A DNA stretch of 64,000 bases from Streptomyces sp. HD (GTDB taxonomy: Bacteria > Actinomycetota > Actinomycetes > Streptomycetales > Streptomycetaceae): positions 62,001-126,000 of the forward strand of contig NZ_JAQMYP010000023.1 in NCBI RefSeq assembly GCF_028369295.1. The letters are read 5' to 3'. Positions 51,432 through 59,286 of this stretch are shown in pieces (position 1 is the stretch's first letter; each line of letters opens with the position of its first letter). Below the pieces are notes generated by a model. That model did not search any database and had not been told where the DNA came from. It was given only the letters and a program-made list of their open reading frames with translations. The position numbers and the translations under genes were made by a program.

Positions 51432-52615
51432 ACACCTCGCCCCGCAGCGGTATGAACACCTCGCTTCGCATCGTCCGGCTGGCGAACTTCGTCGCCCCGG
51501 CCTCCGGAGGGCTGCGCACCGCCCTGCGTGAGCTCGGCAAGGGCTTCAAGCTGGCGGGGCACGACCCCGTCCTCATCGTGCCGGGCGAGAAGTACAGCGA
51601 CTGCGAGACCGAGCAGGGCCGGGTGATCACCCTGCCCGGCCCGATGCTGCCCGGCACCGGTGGCTACCGCGTCCTGCTCGACAAGCGGCGGGTCGCGGCC
51701 CTCCTGGAGGAGCTCGCTCCCGACCGCCTGGAGGTCTCCGACCGTACGACGCTGCGCTGGACGGGAAGGTGGGCCCGCCGCGCCCGCGTCCCCGCCGTGA
51801 TGGTCTCCCACGAGACCGCCGACGGCGTACTGCGCACCTGGGGCCTGTCGGAGAACCTGTCCCGGCGCGCCGCCGACGCCCTCAACGTCCGTACCGCCCA
51901 CACGTACTCCAAGGTCGTGTGCACCACCGAGTTCGCCGAGCGGGAGTTCGTGCGGATCGGCGCCCGCAACGTCGTACGGGCCCCGCTGGGCGTCGACCTG
52001 ATGAACCGGCGTCCCACCCTGCGTGACGCGGCACTGCGCGGCACACACGTGCGTGCCGACGAGACGCTGCTGGTGATGTGCTCCCGGCTCTCCGTGGAGA
52101 AGCGGCCCGGCACCGCGCTGGATGCCCTGGAGTCCCTGCGCCGGCGTGGAGTGCGCGCCGTGCTCGTGGTCGCCGGGAACGGGCCGTTGCGCGCGGGGCT
52201 GGAGAAGCGGGCCCAGGAGCGCGATCTGCCGGTGACCTTCCTCGGGCATGTCGCCGACCGCAGCCTGCTCGGCGCCCTCCAGGCCTCCGCGGACGTGGCC
52301 CTGGCCCCCGGGCCCGCCGAGACGTTCGGGCTGGCCGCGTTGGAGGCCATGGCCTGCGGTACGCCCGTCGTGGCGAGCGCTTCCTCCGCGCTGCCGGAGG
52401 TGATCGGATCCGCCGGGGCCACCGCGGCGGACAACGGGGACGCCTTCGCGGACGCCGTGGAGATGCTCCTGGACCGTCCCGAGCGCGAGCGCCGGGAGGC
52501 GGCACGCGCGCGTGCGGAGTGCTTCGGCTGGGGCACGGCGGTGGACGCCTTCCTCACCGCGCACGACGCGGCAGTGCCGGCGCGTCCCTTCGTGCGTGCG
52601 GAGGGCGCGGCATGA
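51428..52615 (+). CDS. Glycosyltransferase (GT4)
   Basis: 395-residue GT4 enzyme. The substrate lobe has RIVRLANFVAPASGGLRTALRELGKGFKLAGHDPVLIVP, and the donor lobe LLVMCSRLSVEKRPGTALDALE, FLGHVADRSLLGALQASADVALAPGPAETFGLAALEAMACGTPVVASASSALPEV with the usual E-x7-E. Start: the first 24 bp are duplicated, so the gene has two in-frame ATGs (51428 and 51452), each preceded by GCGGT and giving MNTSPRSG and MNTSLRIV; only the second begins where the protein fold begins. The first overlaps the previous stop (ATGA); the second would leave the coupling looser. Operon with the GT before it and the SGNH hydrolase after it (ATGA overlap). Confidence 0.87.
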   Translation: MNTSPRSGMNTSLRIVRLANFVAPASGGLRTALRELGKGFKLAGHDPVLIVPGEKYSDCETEQGRVITLPGPMLPGTGGYRVLLDKRRVAALLEELAPDRLEVSDRTTLRWTGRWARRARVPAVMVSHETADGVLRTWGLSENLSRRAADALNVRTAHTYSKVVCTTEFAEREFVRIGARNVVRAPLGVDLMNRRPTLRDAALRGTHVRADETLLVMCSRLSVEKRPGTALDALESLRRRGVRAVLVVAGNGPLRAGLEKRAQERDLPVTFLGHVADRSLLGALQASADVALAPGPAETFGLAALEAMACGTPVVASASSALPEVIGSAGATAADNGDAFADAVEMLLDRPERERREAARARAECFGWGTAVDAFLTAHDAAVPARPFVRAEGAA

Positions 52616-53670
52616 GACCGCTCCGGTATGTCGCCCTCGGGGACTCGCTGACCGAGGGGGTGGGCGATCCCGTGGGGAGCGGGTGGCGCGGCTGGGCCGC
52701 GCTGCTCGCCGGCGGGCTGTCCGAGCCGTCCGCCGAGTTCACCAACCTGGCGGTGAGCGGGGCGCAGACGCGCGACGTGCTGGAGTCCCAGCTGCCTGCG
52801 GCCCTGTCCCTGCGACCGCATGTCGCGTCCGTGGTTGTGGGCGTCAACGACACGCTGCGGGGCACCTACGACATCGAGAAGATCGCCGAACGCCTCGACC
52901 GGGTCTACGCGTCCTTCACCCGTCAGGGCACCGCCGTGCTCACGGCCTGTCTGCCCGACCCGGGCACGATGCTGGGGCTGCCGGGGGTGCTGGGCAATCC
53001 GCTGGCTCGCAGGCAGCGCGCGGTCAACACGGTGGTCCACACGTTGTCCGAGCGGTACGGGGCCGTGCATCTGCACGCGGTCGACGACGACTGGATCGGC
53101 GACCGTGCGATGTGGAGCTCGGACCGGCTGCATCCCGGGGAGCGCGGTCACCGCCAGCTGGCGCTGCGCTTCCACGAGATGCTGGCGAAGCGGGGCATCG
53201 CGACCGGGGCCGAGCCTTCGCCCGAGCCCGAGTTCCCGCCGCCCACCAAGTCGGCGAGCCTGCTCTGGCTGGCCACCGCGGGTACGGCCTGGGTGATCCG
53301 GCGCTGCAACGACCTGCTGCCCCAGCTGCTGCGGCTCGCCGTCACCGAGATGCGGCACCGCGCGCGGGGCACCAGCGGGCGGCTCGACCTGCGTGCGGCG
53401 CAGGCGGTGTCGAGGGCGCTGGCGTCGCTGGGGGTGCCTGAGGAGGTGCCGGTGGCCGAGCAGGGGGCGGTACCGGAGTACCGGGTGCTGTCCGAGCAGT
53501 GGCCGGCGGCCGGGCACTGGTCCGTGCCGGAGGGGGTGGCGGTGCCGGGTCAGCGGTCCCTGTCGTCGGAGGGGGTGGCGGTGCCCGGCCAGCTGTCGCT
53601 GCCCGAGGGGCTGTTGCTGCCCGGACAGCGCTCGGCACCGAAGCAGCAGCCGGAACCGGAGGCGGCGTAG
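52612..53670 (+). CDS. SGNH/GDSL hydrolase
   Basis: 352-residue esterase/lipase-like protein, possibly an acyl- or deacylase acting on the glycan of its operon partners. Block I GDS is in YVALGDSLTEGVGDPVG at residue 10, block III VVVGVNDTLRGTYD carries Asn, and block V SDRLHPGERGH holds the catalytic Asp-His pair. No signal peptide, so cytoplasmic unless anchored by partners. After the catalytic domain (about 200 residues) comes a proline/alanine region and a near-tandem repeat (SVPEGVAVPGQRS, SSEGVAVPGQLS, LPEGLLLPGQRS), an unusual tail. Starts at the ATGA overlap with the second GT. It is convergent with the pxp operon, with only 20 bp between stops and no terminator. Confidence 0.87.
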   Translation: MRPLRYVALGDSLTEGVGDPVGSGWRGWAALLAGGLSEPSAEFTNLAVSGAQTRDVLESQLPAALSLRPHVASVVVGVNDTLRGTYDIEKIAERLDRVYASFTRQGTAVLTACLPDPGTMLGLPGVLGNPLARRQRAVNTVVHTLSERYGAVHLHAVDDDWIGDRAMWSSDRLHPGERGHRQLALRFHEMLAKRGIATGAEPSPEPEFPPPTKSASLLWLATAGTAWVIRRCNDLLPQLLRLAVTEMRHRARGTSGRLDLRAAQAVSRALASLGVPEEVPVAEQGAVPEYRVLSEQWPAAGHWSVPEGVAVPGQRSLSSEGVAVPGQLSLPEGLLLPGQRSAPKQQPEPEAA

Positions 53671-53690
53671 CGCGGGTACGGCAGGGGGAG

Positions 53691-54560
53691 TCAGCGGCGA
53701 CGTACGGCCACGAACCGGACCGGCGTGCCCGGGACCGCCTGGGCGGCGGCCGGGAGATCGGCCGTGCGGACGACGGCGATCACCGGGTAGCCGCCCGTCG
53801 TCGGGTGGTCGGCCAGGAAGACGACCGGCCTGCCGTCGGGCGGGACCTGGACCGCGCCCAGGACCACGCCCTCGCTGGGGAGTTCGCGGGTGAGCGCCCG
53901 CTCCAGGGCGGGGCCGTCGGTGCGCAGGCCGATGCGGTTGCTCGCGGGGGACACGCGGTAGGTGCGGGAGGTGAGGACACGCACGGCCTCCGGCGTGAAC
54001 CAGTCGTCGCGCGGGCCCGGCGTCACGCGCAGGACCAGTTCGGCGGGGGGAGCCGGCTGCGGGGCGACGTCCACGCGCGCGTGGAGCGGCGTCGGCGGGC
54101 CCAGGGGGAGCACCGCGCCGTCGGTGAGGGGCGGCGGGCCGAGGCCGGACAGGAGGTCCGTGGACCGGCTGCCGAGGACCGGCTCCACGGCGATGCCGCC
54201 GGAGACGGCCACATAGCTGCGTACGCCGCGGACAGCCGCGCCCACGTCCAGGACCGCACCCGCTCGCATGCGCACCGGAGCGCCCCACGCCACCGGGCGT
54301 CCGTCCACCGTGACCCGGCAGGGGGCTCCGCCGACCGCCACGGTGACCGTCGAACGGGGCCGTACCGCACAGCCGTTGAGCGTGGTCTCCAGTACGGCGG
54401 CCTCGGGGGCGTTGCCGACCAGCCGGTTCACGAGCGTTGCTGCGGGCCGGTCCAGCGCACCGGATCGCGGTACTCCGAGGTGGGCGTGCCCGGGACGGCC
54501 GAGGTCCTGCACGGTGGTGAGCGCCCCGGCGCGTACAACGCAGAGCGCGCGGTCCGTCAT
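53691..54560 (-). CDS. pxpC: 5-oxoprolinase subunit C
   Basis: 289-residue carboxyltransferase-fold protein (KipA/PxpC). PxpABC hydrolyses 5-oxo-L-proline to L-glutamate with ATP, clearing a metabolite that forms spontaneously. Family blocks: VVRAGALTTVQDLGRPGHAHLGVPRSGALDRPAA at the N-terminus (with the PRSGALD turn), AVLETTLNGCAV, VRSYVAVSGGIAVEPVLGSRSTDLLSGLGP, and RVSPASNRIGLRTDGPAL and GVVLGAVQVPPDGRPVVFLADHPTTGGYPVI near the end. Third gene of the run pxpA-pxpB-pxpC on the minus strand: its ATG overlaps the pxpB stop by 4 bp. Confidence 0.93.
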   Translation of the reverse strand: MTDRALCVVRAGALTTVQDLGRPGHAHLGVPRSGALDRPAATLVNRLVGNAPEAAVLETTLNGCAVRPRSTVTVAVGGAPCRVTVDGRPVAWGAPVRMRAGAVLDVGAAVRGVRSYVAVSGGIAVEPVLGSRSTDLLSGLGPPPLTDGAVLPLGPPTPLHARVDVAPQPAPPAELVLRVTPGPRDDWFTPEAVRVLTSRTYRVSPASNRIGLRTDGPALERALTRELPSEGVVLGAVQVPPDGRPVVFLADHPTTGGYPVIAVVRTADLPAAAQAVPGTPVRFVAVRRR

Positions 54561-55174
54561 GAGCTCCCCACCGGAACGAAGCGCACGCGCGTGCCCGGCG
54601 ACAGCAGCGCGGCCGGCACACGCGTGTGGTCCCACAGCACCGTGTCCGTGGTGCCGATCAGCTGCCAGCCACCCGGCGACGAGCGCGGGTACACGCCCGT
54701 GTACGGGCCCGCCAGCGCCACCGCACCGGCAGGGACGACCGTGCGCGGAGTGGCCCGGCGCGGGACGTCGTAGCGCGGCGGCAGGCCGGTGAGATAGCCG
54801 AACCCGGGCGCGAAACCGCAGAAGGCGACGCTGAACTCGGTCTCCGCGTGGATGCGGGCCACCTCGCGCGGGGAGACGCCCCAGTGCGCGGCGACGTCGG
54901 CCAGGTCCGGGCCGTCGTAGCGCACCGGGAGTTCGACGGCCTCACGCGCGCGTGGGGGAGCGGGCGGCACGTCGGACGTGGTCAGCTCGGTGGCCAGACG
55001 GGCCGGGTCGGTGAGGCCGTCGAGCAGGACCGTGCGGGCCGCGGGGACGATCTCGCGGACCGACAGCGTGCCCTCGGCGCGGCGCCGCAACAGCTCCGCG
55101 TGCAGTGCCCGGGCCTCCTCGCCCGAGGACACCTCGACGAGCAGGGCGTCGTCGCCGACGGGCAGCGTCCTCAT
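54557..55174 (-). CDS. pxpB: 5-oxoprolinase subunit B
   Basis: 205-residue KipI/PxpB. Family marks: GDDALLVEVSSGEEARALHAELLRR near the start, VREIVPAARTVLLDGL, and the conserved C-terminal EFSVAFCGFAPGFGYLTGLPP with TVVPAGAVALAGPYTGVYPRSSPGGWQLIGTT. In Bacillus the homologue doubles as the KipI inhibitor of KinA; in Streptomyces only the enzyme role is expected. It is translationally coupled to both neighbours (4-bp overlaps at 54557-54560 and 55171-55174). Confidence 0.93.
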   Translation of the reverse strand: MRTLPVGDDALLVEVSSGEEARALHAELLRRRAEGTLSVREIVPAARTVLLDGLTDPARLATELTTSDVPPAPPRAREAVELPVRYDGPDLADVAAHWGVSPREVARIHAETEFSVAFCGFAPGFGYLTGLPPRYDVPRRATPRTVVPAGAVALAGPYTGVYPRSSPGGWQLIGTTDTVLWDHTRVPAALLSPGTRVRFVPVGSS

Positions 55175-55929
55175 ACGAAGGCCTCCACGCGGACACCCGA
55201 CTCCTCCAGCCGCGCCCGCACCCGGCGGGCCAGTTCGACGGCGCCGGGCGTGTCCCCGTGCAGGCACAGGGAACGCGCGCGTACCTCGACATGGGCGCCG
55301 GAGTGCGAGGTGACCAGGCCCGAGCGGGCCAGGCCCACCGAGCGCGCCACGACGGCCTCCGGGTCGGTGACCACGGCGCCGTCCTGCCCGCGCGGTACGA
55401 GCGTGCCCTGCTCGGTGTACGCGCGGTCCGCGAACGCCTCCGTGACGGCCGGGAGTCCTGCCTTGGCGGCCAGCTCCAGCAGCCGCGAGCCCGGCAGGCC
55501 GAGCACGGGCAGCGTGGCGTCCGCCAGGCGCACGCCGTCGACCACCGCGCCGGCCTGCTCCTCGTCCTGCACGACGCGGTTGTAGAGCGCCCCGTGCGGT
55601 TTGACGTACGACACGCGCGTGCCCGCCGCTCGCGCGAAGACCTCCAGGGCGCCGATCTGGTACGCGACTTCGGCCGCCAGCTCGGCGGGCGGCACGTCCA
55701 TCGCGCGCCGCCCGAACCCCGCCAGGTCCCGGTAGGAGACCTGGGCACCGATCCGCACCCCGCGCTCGGCCGCCTGCTCGCACACCCGCCGCATGGTGGC
55801 CGCGTCCCCGGCGTGGAAGCCGCAGGCCACGTTGGCGCTGGTGACGACGGACAGCAGCCGTTCGTCGTCGGTGAGCTGCCAGCGGCCGAAGCCCTCGCCG
55901 AGGTCGGCGTTGAGATCGATCGAGGTCAT
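55171..55929 (-). CDS. pxpA: 5-oxoprolinase subunit A
   Basis: 252-residue LamB/YcsF family protein (PxpA), the subunit that opens the pyroglutamate ring. The N-terminus SIDLNADLGEGFGRWQLTDDERLLSVVTSANVACGFHAGD is diagnostic, with VSYRDLAGFGRR, YVKPHGALYNRVV (the family's KPHGALY signature) and LPAVTEAFADRAYTEQGTLVPR. ATG at 55929. Stop overlaps pxpB. The 71-bp gap to the DUF1445 gene holds four short GTCCGGTGGTCA-type direct repeats (55950-56000) but no terminator, so all five genes are one operon. Confidence 0.94.
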   Translation of the reverse strand: MTSIDLNADLGEGFGRWQLTDDERLLSVVTSANVACGFHAGDAATMRRVCEQAAERGVRIGAQVSYRDLAGFGRRAMDVPPAELAAEVAYQIGALEVFARAAGTRVSYVKPHGALYNRVVQDEEQAGAVVDGVRLADATLPVLGLPGSRLLELAAKAGLPAVTEAFADRAYTEQGTLVPRGQDGAVVTDPEAVVARSVGLARSGLVTSHSGAHVEVRARSLCLHGDTPGAVELARRVRARLEESGVRVEAFV

Positions 55930-56000
55930 GGGATAGGTCGTTTCCTCAGTCCTGTGGTCAAGAGTCCGGTGGTCAAGTCCGGTGGTCAGTGGTCCGGTGG

Positions 56001-56903
56001 TCAGGCGACGATGCGGTACTGCTCGTCGCGGGCGTCGGTCAGGAACATCTGGCCCGGTGCGTGGGTGATGGCGAACGGCGGGCGCGAGGCCATCACCGCG
56101 GCCTGCGGGGTCACTCCGCAGGCCCAGAACATGGGGATGTCGTCCCGCTCCATGTCCACCGGATCGCCGAAGTCGGGCCGGCCGAGGTCGGCGATACCCA
56201 GGGCCGACGGATCGCCGCAGTGCACGGGGCTGCCGTGCACCGCGGGCAGGAGGCCGGTCTCGCGCAGCGCCGCCGACACGTGCTGCGGCGGCACCGGGCG
56301 CATGGACACCACCATCGGGCCGTGCAGCCGCCCCGCCGGACGGCACTGGCGGCCGGTGACGTACATCGGGACGTTGCGCCCCTGTTCGATGTGGCGGATC
56401 GGGACGCCCGCCTCGGCCAGCGCCCACTCGAAGGTGAAGCTGCAGCCGATCAGGAACGACACCAGATCGCCCCGCCAGTGCGCCCGTACGTCCGTCGGCT
56501 CGTCCACCAACTCGCCGTCCCGCCACACCCGGTAGCGCGGCAGATCGGTGCGCAGGTCGGCGCTCTCGGCGAGGACGGTCGTCCAGGAGCCGGCGTCCGT
56601 GACGTCGAGCACCGGGCAGGGCTTGGGGTTGCGCTGGCAGAACAGCAGCATGTCGTACGCCCAGTCGGCGGGCACCGAGATCAGGTTCACCTGGGTGTGG
56701 CCCGCCGCGACCCCGGCCGTGGGGCCCGTCAGGCCCTCCCGGAAACGGGAGCGGGCCGTTTCCGGGCTCCACGCGTGCGCGTGCTCGTCGGTGGCGGTGA
56801 CCGGACGGTCTTCCGGCGGGGCGCTGAGCGGGCGGTCGTTCGTCGCGGCGGTGGGCGGACGGTTGTCCGCGGCGGTGGGCGGGCGTTCGTCCGTGCGGTT
56901 CAC
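56001..56903 (-). CDS. DUF1445 protein (YcsI, putative hydro-lyase / D-glutamate cyclase)
   Basis: 300-residue DUF1445 family member. Family blocks: TPETARSRFREGLTGPTAGVAAGHTQVNLI-type opening, FCQRNPKPCPVLDVTDAG, LVSFLIGCSFTFEWALAEAGVPIRHIEQGRNVPMYVTGR (the family centre), MVVSMRPVPPQHV and MFWACGVTPQAAVMASRPPFAITHAPGQM. The animal homologue DGLUCY makes 5-oxo-D-proline from D-glutamate, so it may supply the PxpABC substrate or its isomer. In Bacillus ycsI lies in the same operon as pxpABC. The first 45 residues are a degenerate repeat (RPPTAADN, RPPTAATND, RPLSAPPED) of unknown value. GTG start overlapping the MFS stop by 4 bp. Confidence 0.85.
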   Translation of the reverse strand: MNRTDERPPTAADNRPPTAATNDRPLSAPPEDRPVTATDEHAHAWSPETARSRFREGLTGPTAGVAAGHTQVNLISVPADWAYDMLLFCQRNPKPCPVLDVTDAGSWTTVLAESADLRTDLPRYRVWRDGELVDEPTDVRAHWRGDLVSFLIGCSFTFEWALAEAGVPIRHIEQGRNVPMYVTGRQCRPAGRLHGPMVVSMRPVPPQHVSAALRETGLLPAVHGSPVHCGDPSALGIADLGRPDFGDPVDMERDDIPMFWACGVTPQAAVMASRPPFAITHAPGQMFLTDARDEQYRIVA

Positions 56904-58198
56904 ACCAGCTCCTTCCCGCGTGTCTCCGGCAGTCCGAACAGGGCCAGCGCCGCGATGCCGTAGCCGATCGCGCCGAAGACCAGCGCGCCGCCCACGCCCC
57001 AGCTGTCGGCCAGGAAGCCGACCGTGGTGGGGAAGACGGCGCCCACCGCGCGGCCGGTGTTGTACGTGAAGCCCTGTCCCGTGCCGCGCACGGCCGTCGG
57101 GTACAGCTCGCTCAGGTAGGACCCGAACCCGCTGAAGATCGCCGACATGCAGAACCCGAGCGGGAAACCGAGCACGAGGAGCAGGGTGTTGGCGCCGCTC
57201 GGGATGTTCGCGTACGCCAGGATGCAGACCGCGGACAGCAGCGCGAACAGCCAGATGTTGCGCCGACGGCCCAGCCGGTCGGTGAGGTAACCGCCGGTCA
57301 GATAACCGATGAAGGCGCCCGAGATCAGGAACGTCAGATAGCCGCCGGTGCCGACGACCGACAGCTCGCGCTCGGTCTTGAGATAGGTCGGCACCCAGGT
57401 GGCGAGCGTGTAGTAGCCGCCCTGGACGCCGGTGGAGAGCAGCCCGGCGAAGATCGTCGTACGCAGCAGGCCGGGCTTGAAGATCGCCGAGAACGAGCCC
57501 TTCTCGGCGCTCTGTTCCCGCACGGCCACGGCCTCGGGGGCGTCGTGCACCCGGCGCCGCATCCAGATGACGAGCAGGGCGGGCAGCGCGCCGGTCCAGA
57601 ACATGACGCGCCAGGCCAGGTCGTCGCCGGCGAACGAGAAGACCACCGTGTACATGACCGCGGCCAGAGCCCAGCCGACGGCCCACGAGCTCTGGATCGC
57701 GCCGAGGGTGCGCCCGCGGTGCTTGGCACTCGCGTACTCGGCGACGAGGATCGCGCCGACCGCCCACTCACCGCCGAAGCCGAGGCCCTGGAGGGCGCGG
57801 AAGACCAGCAGCGTCTCGTAGTTGGGCGCGAAACCGCAGGCGACGGTGAAGACCGCGTAGGTGATCACCGTGATCATCAGCGCCCTGACCCGGCCGATCC
57901 GGTCGGCCAGCACCCCCGCGAGGGCGCCGCCGATCGCGGAGACCACGAGCGTGACGGTGGTGAACAGCCCGGTCTGGCCGCTGTCCAGGCCGAAGTACGC
58001 GGCCAGCGCGACCATGCTCAGCGGCAGGGTGAAGTAGTCGTACGAATCCAGGGCATAGCCGCCGAAAGCGCCCGCAAAGGCGCGGCGGCCGCGCGGACCG
58101 AGGGCGCGCAGCCAGCCGAACGCGCCGTCGTCGGCGGCGCGTTCGTCAGTGGCGGAGTGGGTGTTGGCCAGGGCCTGTGGTGGAGGGGTCGTGCTCAT
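56900..58198 (-). CDS. MFS transporter of the 5-oxoproline operon
   Basis: 432-residue MFS carrier of the sialate/aromatic-acid symporter type. Twelve helices with GLFTTVTLVVSAIGGALAGVLADRIGRVRALMITV (signature between TM2 and TM3), GLGFGGEWAVGAILVAEYASAKHRGR (TM4-TM5, the AAHS/SHS type) and FIGYLTGGYLTDRLGRRRN. In Bacillus the same operon has an NRAMP (YcsG) instead. Expected substrate: 5-oxoproline or a related amino acid. It is first in the operon. The start is the ATG at 58198 (MSTTPPPQ), with GAGGTG just upstream; the frame is open for 46 more codons into the operator region, without meaning. Confidence 0.88.
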   Translation of the reverse strand: MSTTPPPQALANTHSATDERAADDGAFGWLRALGPRGRRAFAGAFGGYALDSYDYFTLPLSMVALAAYFGLDSGQTGLFTTVTLVVSAIGGALAGVLADRIGRVRALMITVITYAVFTVACGFAPNYETLLVFRALQGLGFGGEWAVGAILVAEYASAKHRGRTLGAIQSSWAVGWALAAVMYTVVFSFAGDDLAWRVMFWTGALPALLVIWMRRRVHDAPEAVAVREQSAEKGSFSAIFKPGLLRTTIFAGLLSTGVQGGYYTLATWVPTYLKTERELSVVGTGGYLTFLISGAFIGYLTGGYLTDRLGRRRNIWLFALLSAVCILAYANIPSGANTLLLVLGFPLGFCMSAIFSGFGSYLSELYPTAVRGTGQGFTYNTGRAVGAVFPTTVGFLADSWGVGGALVFGAIGYGIAALALFGLPETRGKELV

Positions 58199-58313
58199 GG
58201 GCACCTCGCAGAGGGGGGACGGAGGGTGCGGAACTGAGCTGAAGGGTGAGCAGGAACGCTGGGTGGGGGCGGTGGATGGGGGGCGTCGGCGGAAGCAGTG
58301 AGCAGCAAGGTAG

Positions 58314-58332
58314 AGGATCGTTGAACGATCCT
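58314..58332. promoter_or_regulatory. GntR operator, perfect 19-bp palindrome
   Basis: AGGATCGTT-g-AACGATCCT, in the divergent region between the MFS/pxp operon and the GntR gene, 49 bp before the GntR ATG. It is the single strong dyad of the region and has the size typical of GntR/FadR-type sites. The rest of 58199-58380 shows no gene. Confidence 0.75.
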
Positions 58333-58380
58333 TCAATACCCGTGTTGTTTCGTTCTCGCGACTGCGATTGAATTCCGGGC

Positions 58381-59073
58381 ATGGCAGAGCAGCTGGGCGG
58401 ACTGGCCGACGACCGTGCGCTCCTGGGCCGCACGAGCACGGCGGAACGGGTCTCGGACATCCTCAGAAGCCGCATCGCCGAGGGCTTCTTCCCGCCGGGC
58501 ACCCGGCTGTCGGAGGACAGCATCGGAGGGGCACTCGGTGTGTCCCGCAACACACTGCGCGAGGCGTTCCGGCTGCTCACCCATGAACGCCTGCTCGTCC
58601 ACGAGCTGAACCGGGGCGTGTTCGTACGGGTCCTGACGGTGGAGGACGTCGAGGACATCTACCGCACCCGACGCCTCGTCGAGTGCGCTGTCGTACGTGG
58701 GCTCGGTGAGCCGCCCTACCCACTGGACGGGCCCGCCGAAGCCGTTGCCGAAGGACAGCGCGCGGTGCGCGAAGGTGACTGGAAAGGGCTGGGGACGGCC
58801 AACATCCACTTCCACCGGGAGCTGGTCGCGCTGGCCGGCAGCGCCCGCACCGGTGAACTCATGCGCAGCGTCTTCGCGGAGCTGCGCCTGGCCTTCCACG
58901 TGGTGGACGACCCGCGTCGACTGCACGAGCCCTACCTCGCCCGGAACCAGCAGATCCTGCGGGCGCTGGAGGTGGGGGACAGGCGCGAGGCCGAGCAGTT
59001 GCTCGCCGTCTACCTCGATGACTCGCTGGAACGGGTGGTTGACGTCTATCGGCGGAGGGTGAGCTCCCCGTAG
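58381..59073 (+). CDS. GntR family regulator (FCD/FadR type)
   Basis: 230-residue regulator. The GntR winged helix is seen at residues 20-78 (RVSDILRSRIAEGFFPPGTRLSEDSIGGALGVSRNTLREAFRLLTHERLLVHELNRGVFV). The C-terminal FCD domain shows VEDIYRTRRLVECAVV and NIHFHRELVALAGSARTGELM; HF/HxEL and the later HxxYL (HEPYLARN) positions can bind a metal and a carboxylate ligand. It is divergent from the pxp operon, with a palindromic operator between, so I infer it represses the operon until 5-oxoproline or a related acid binds. ATG at 58381 directly follows AATTCCGGGC. Confidence 0.9.
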   Translation: MAEQLGGLADDRALLGRTSTAERVSDILRSRIAEGFFPPGTRLSEDSIGGALGVSRNTLREAFRLLTHERLLVHELNRGVFVRVLTVEDVEDIYRTRRLVECAVVRGLGEPPYPLDGPAEAVAEGQRAVREGDWKGLGTANIHFHRELVALAGSARTGELMRSVFAELRLAFHVVDDPRRLHEPYLARNQQILRALEVGDRREAEQLLAVYLDDSLERVVDVYRRRVSSP

Positions 59074-59074
59074 G

Positions 59075-59226
59075 GGTGGCCAGGCAGCATCGGTACGCGG
59101 CTCCGCGCCGCGGGGCGCGACCAGCGGCCCACGGCCTGCGGGCACCGCACAAGCCGCAGCTACCCGGGCAAGCCGCAGCTCCCCGGACAATCCGCAAGCT
59201 ACCCGGCCAAGCCGCAGCTCCCCGGC
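59075..59226. repeat. Intergenic repeats: dispersed element and four 19-bp units
   Basis: 59075-59140 (CGCGGCTCCGCGCCGCGG, CGCGACCAGCGG) is a decayed, inverted relative of the dispersed Streptomyces element at 36379-36468. From 59151 four units AAGCCGCAGCTaCCCGGgC (19 bp, one of 20) follow in tandem up to 59226. No gene in this 213-bp gap. Confidence 0.75.
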
Positions 59227-59286
59227 GTGCCCGGCGGAGCGCCGTCGTTTGGGTCGATGTCAGACCCAGGACCTACTCTGTGCACC

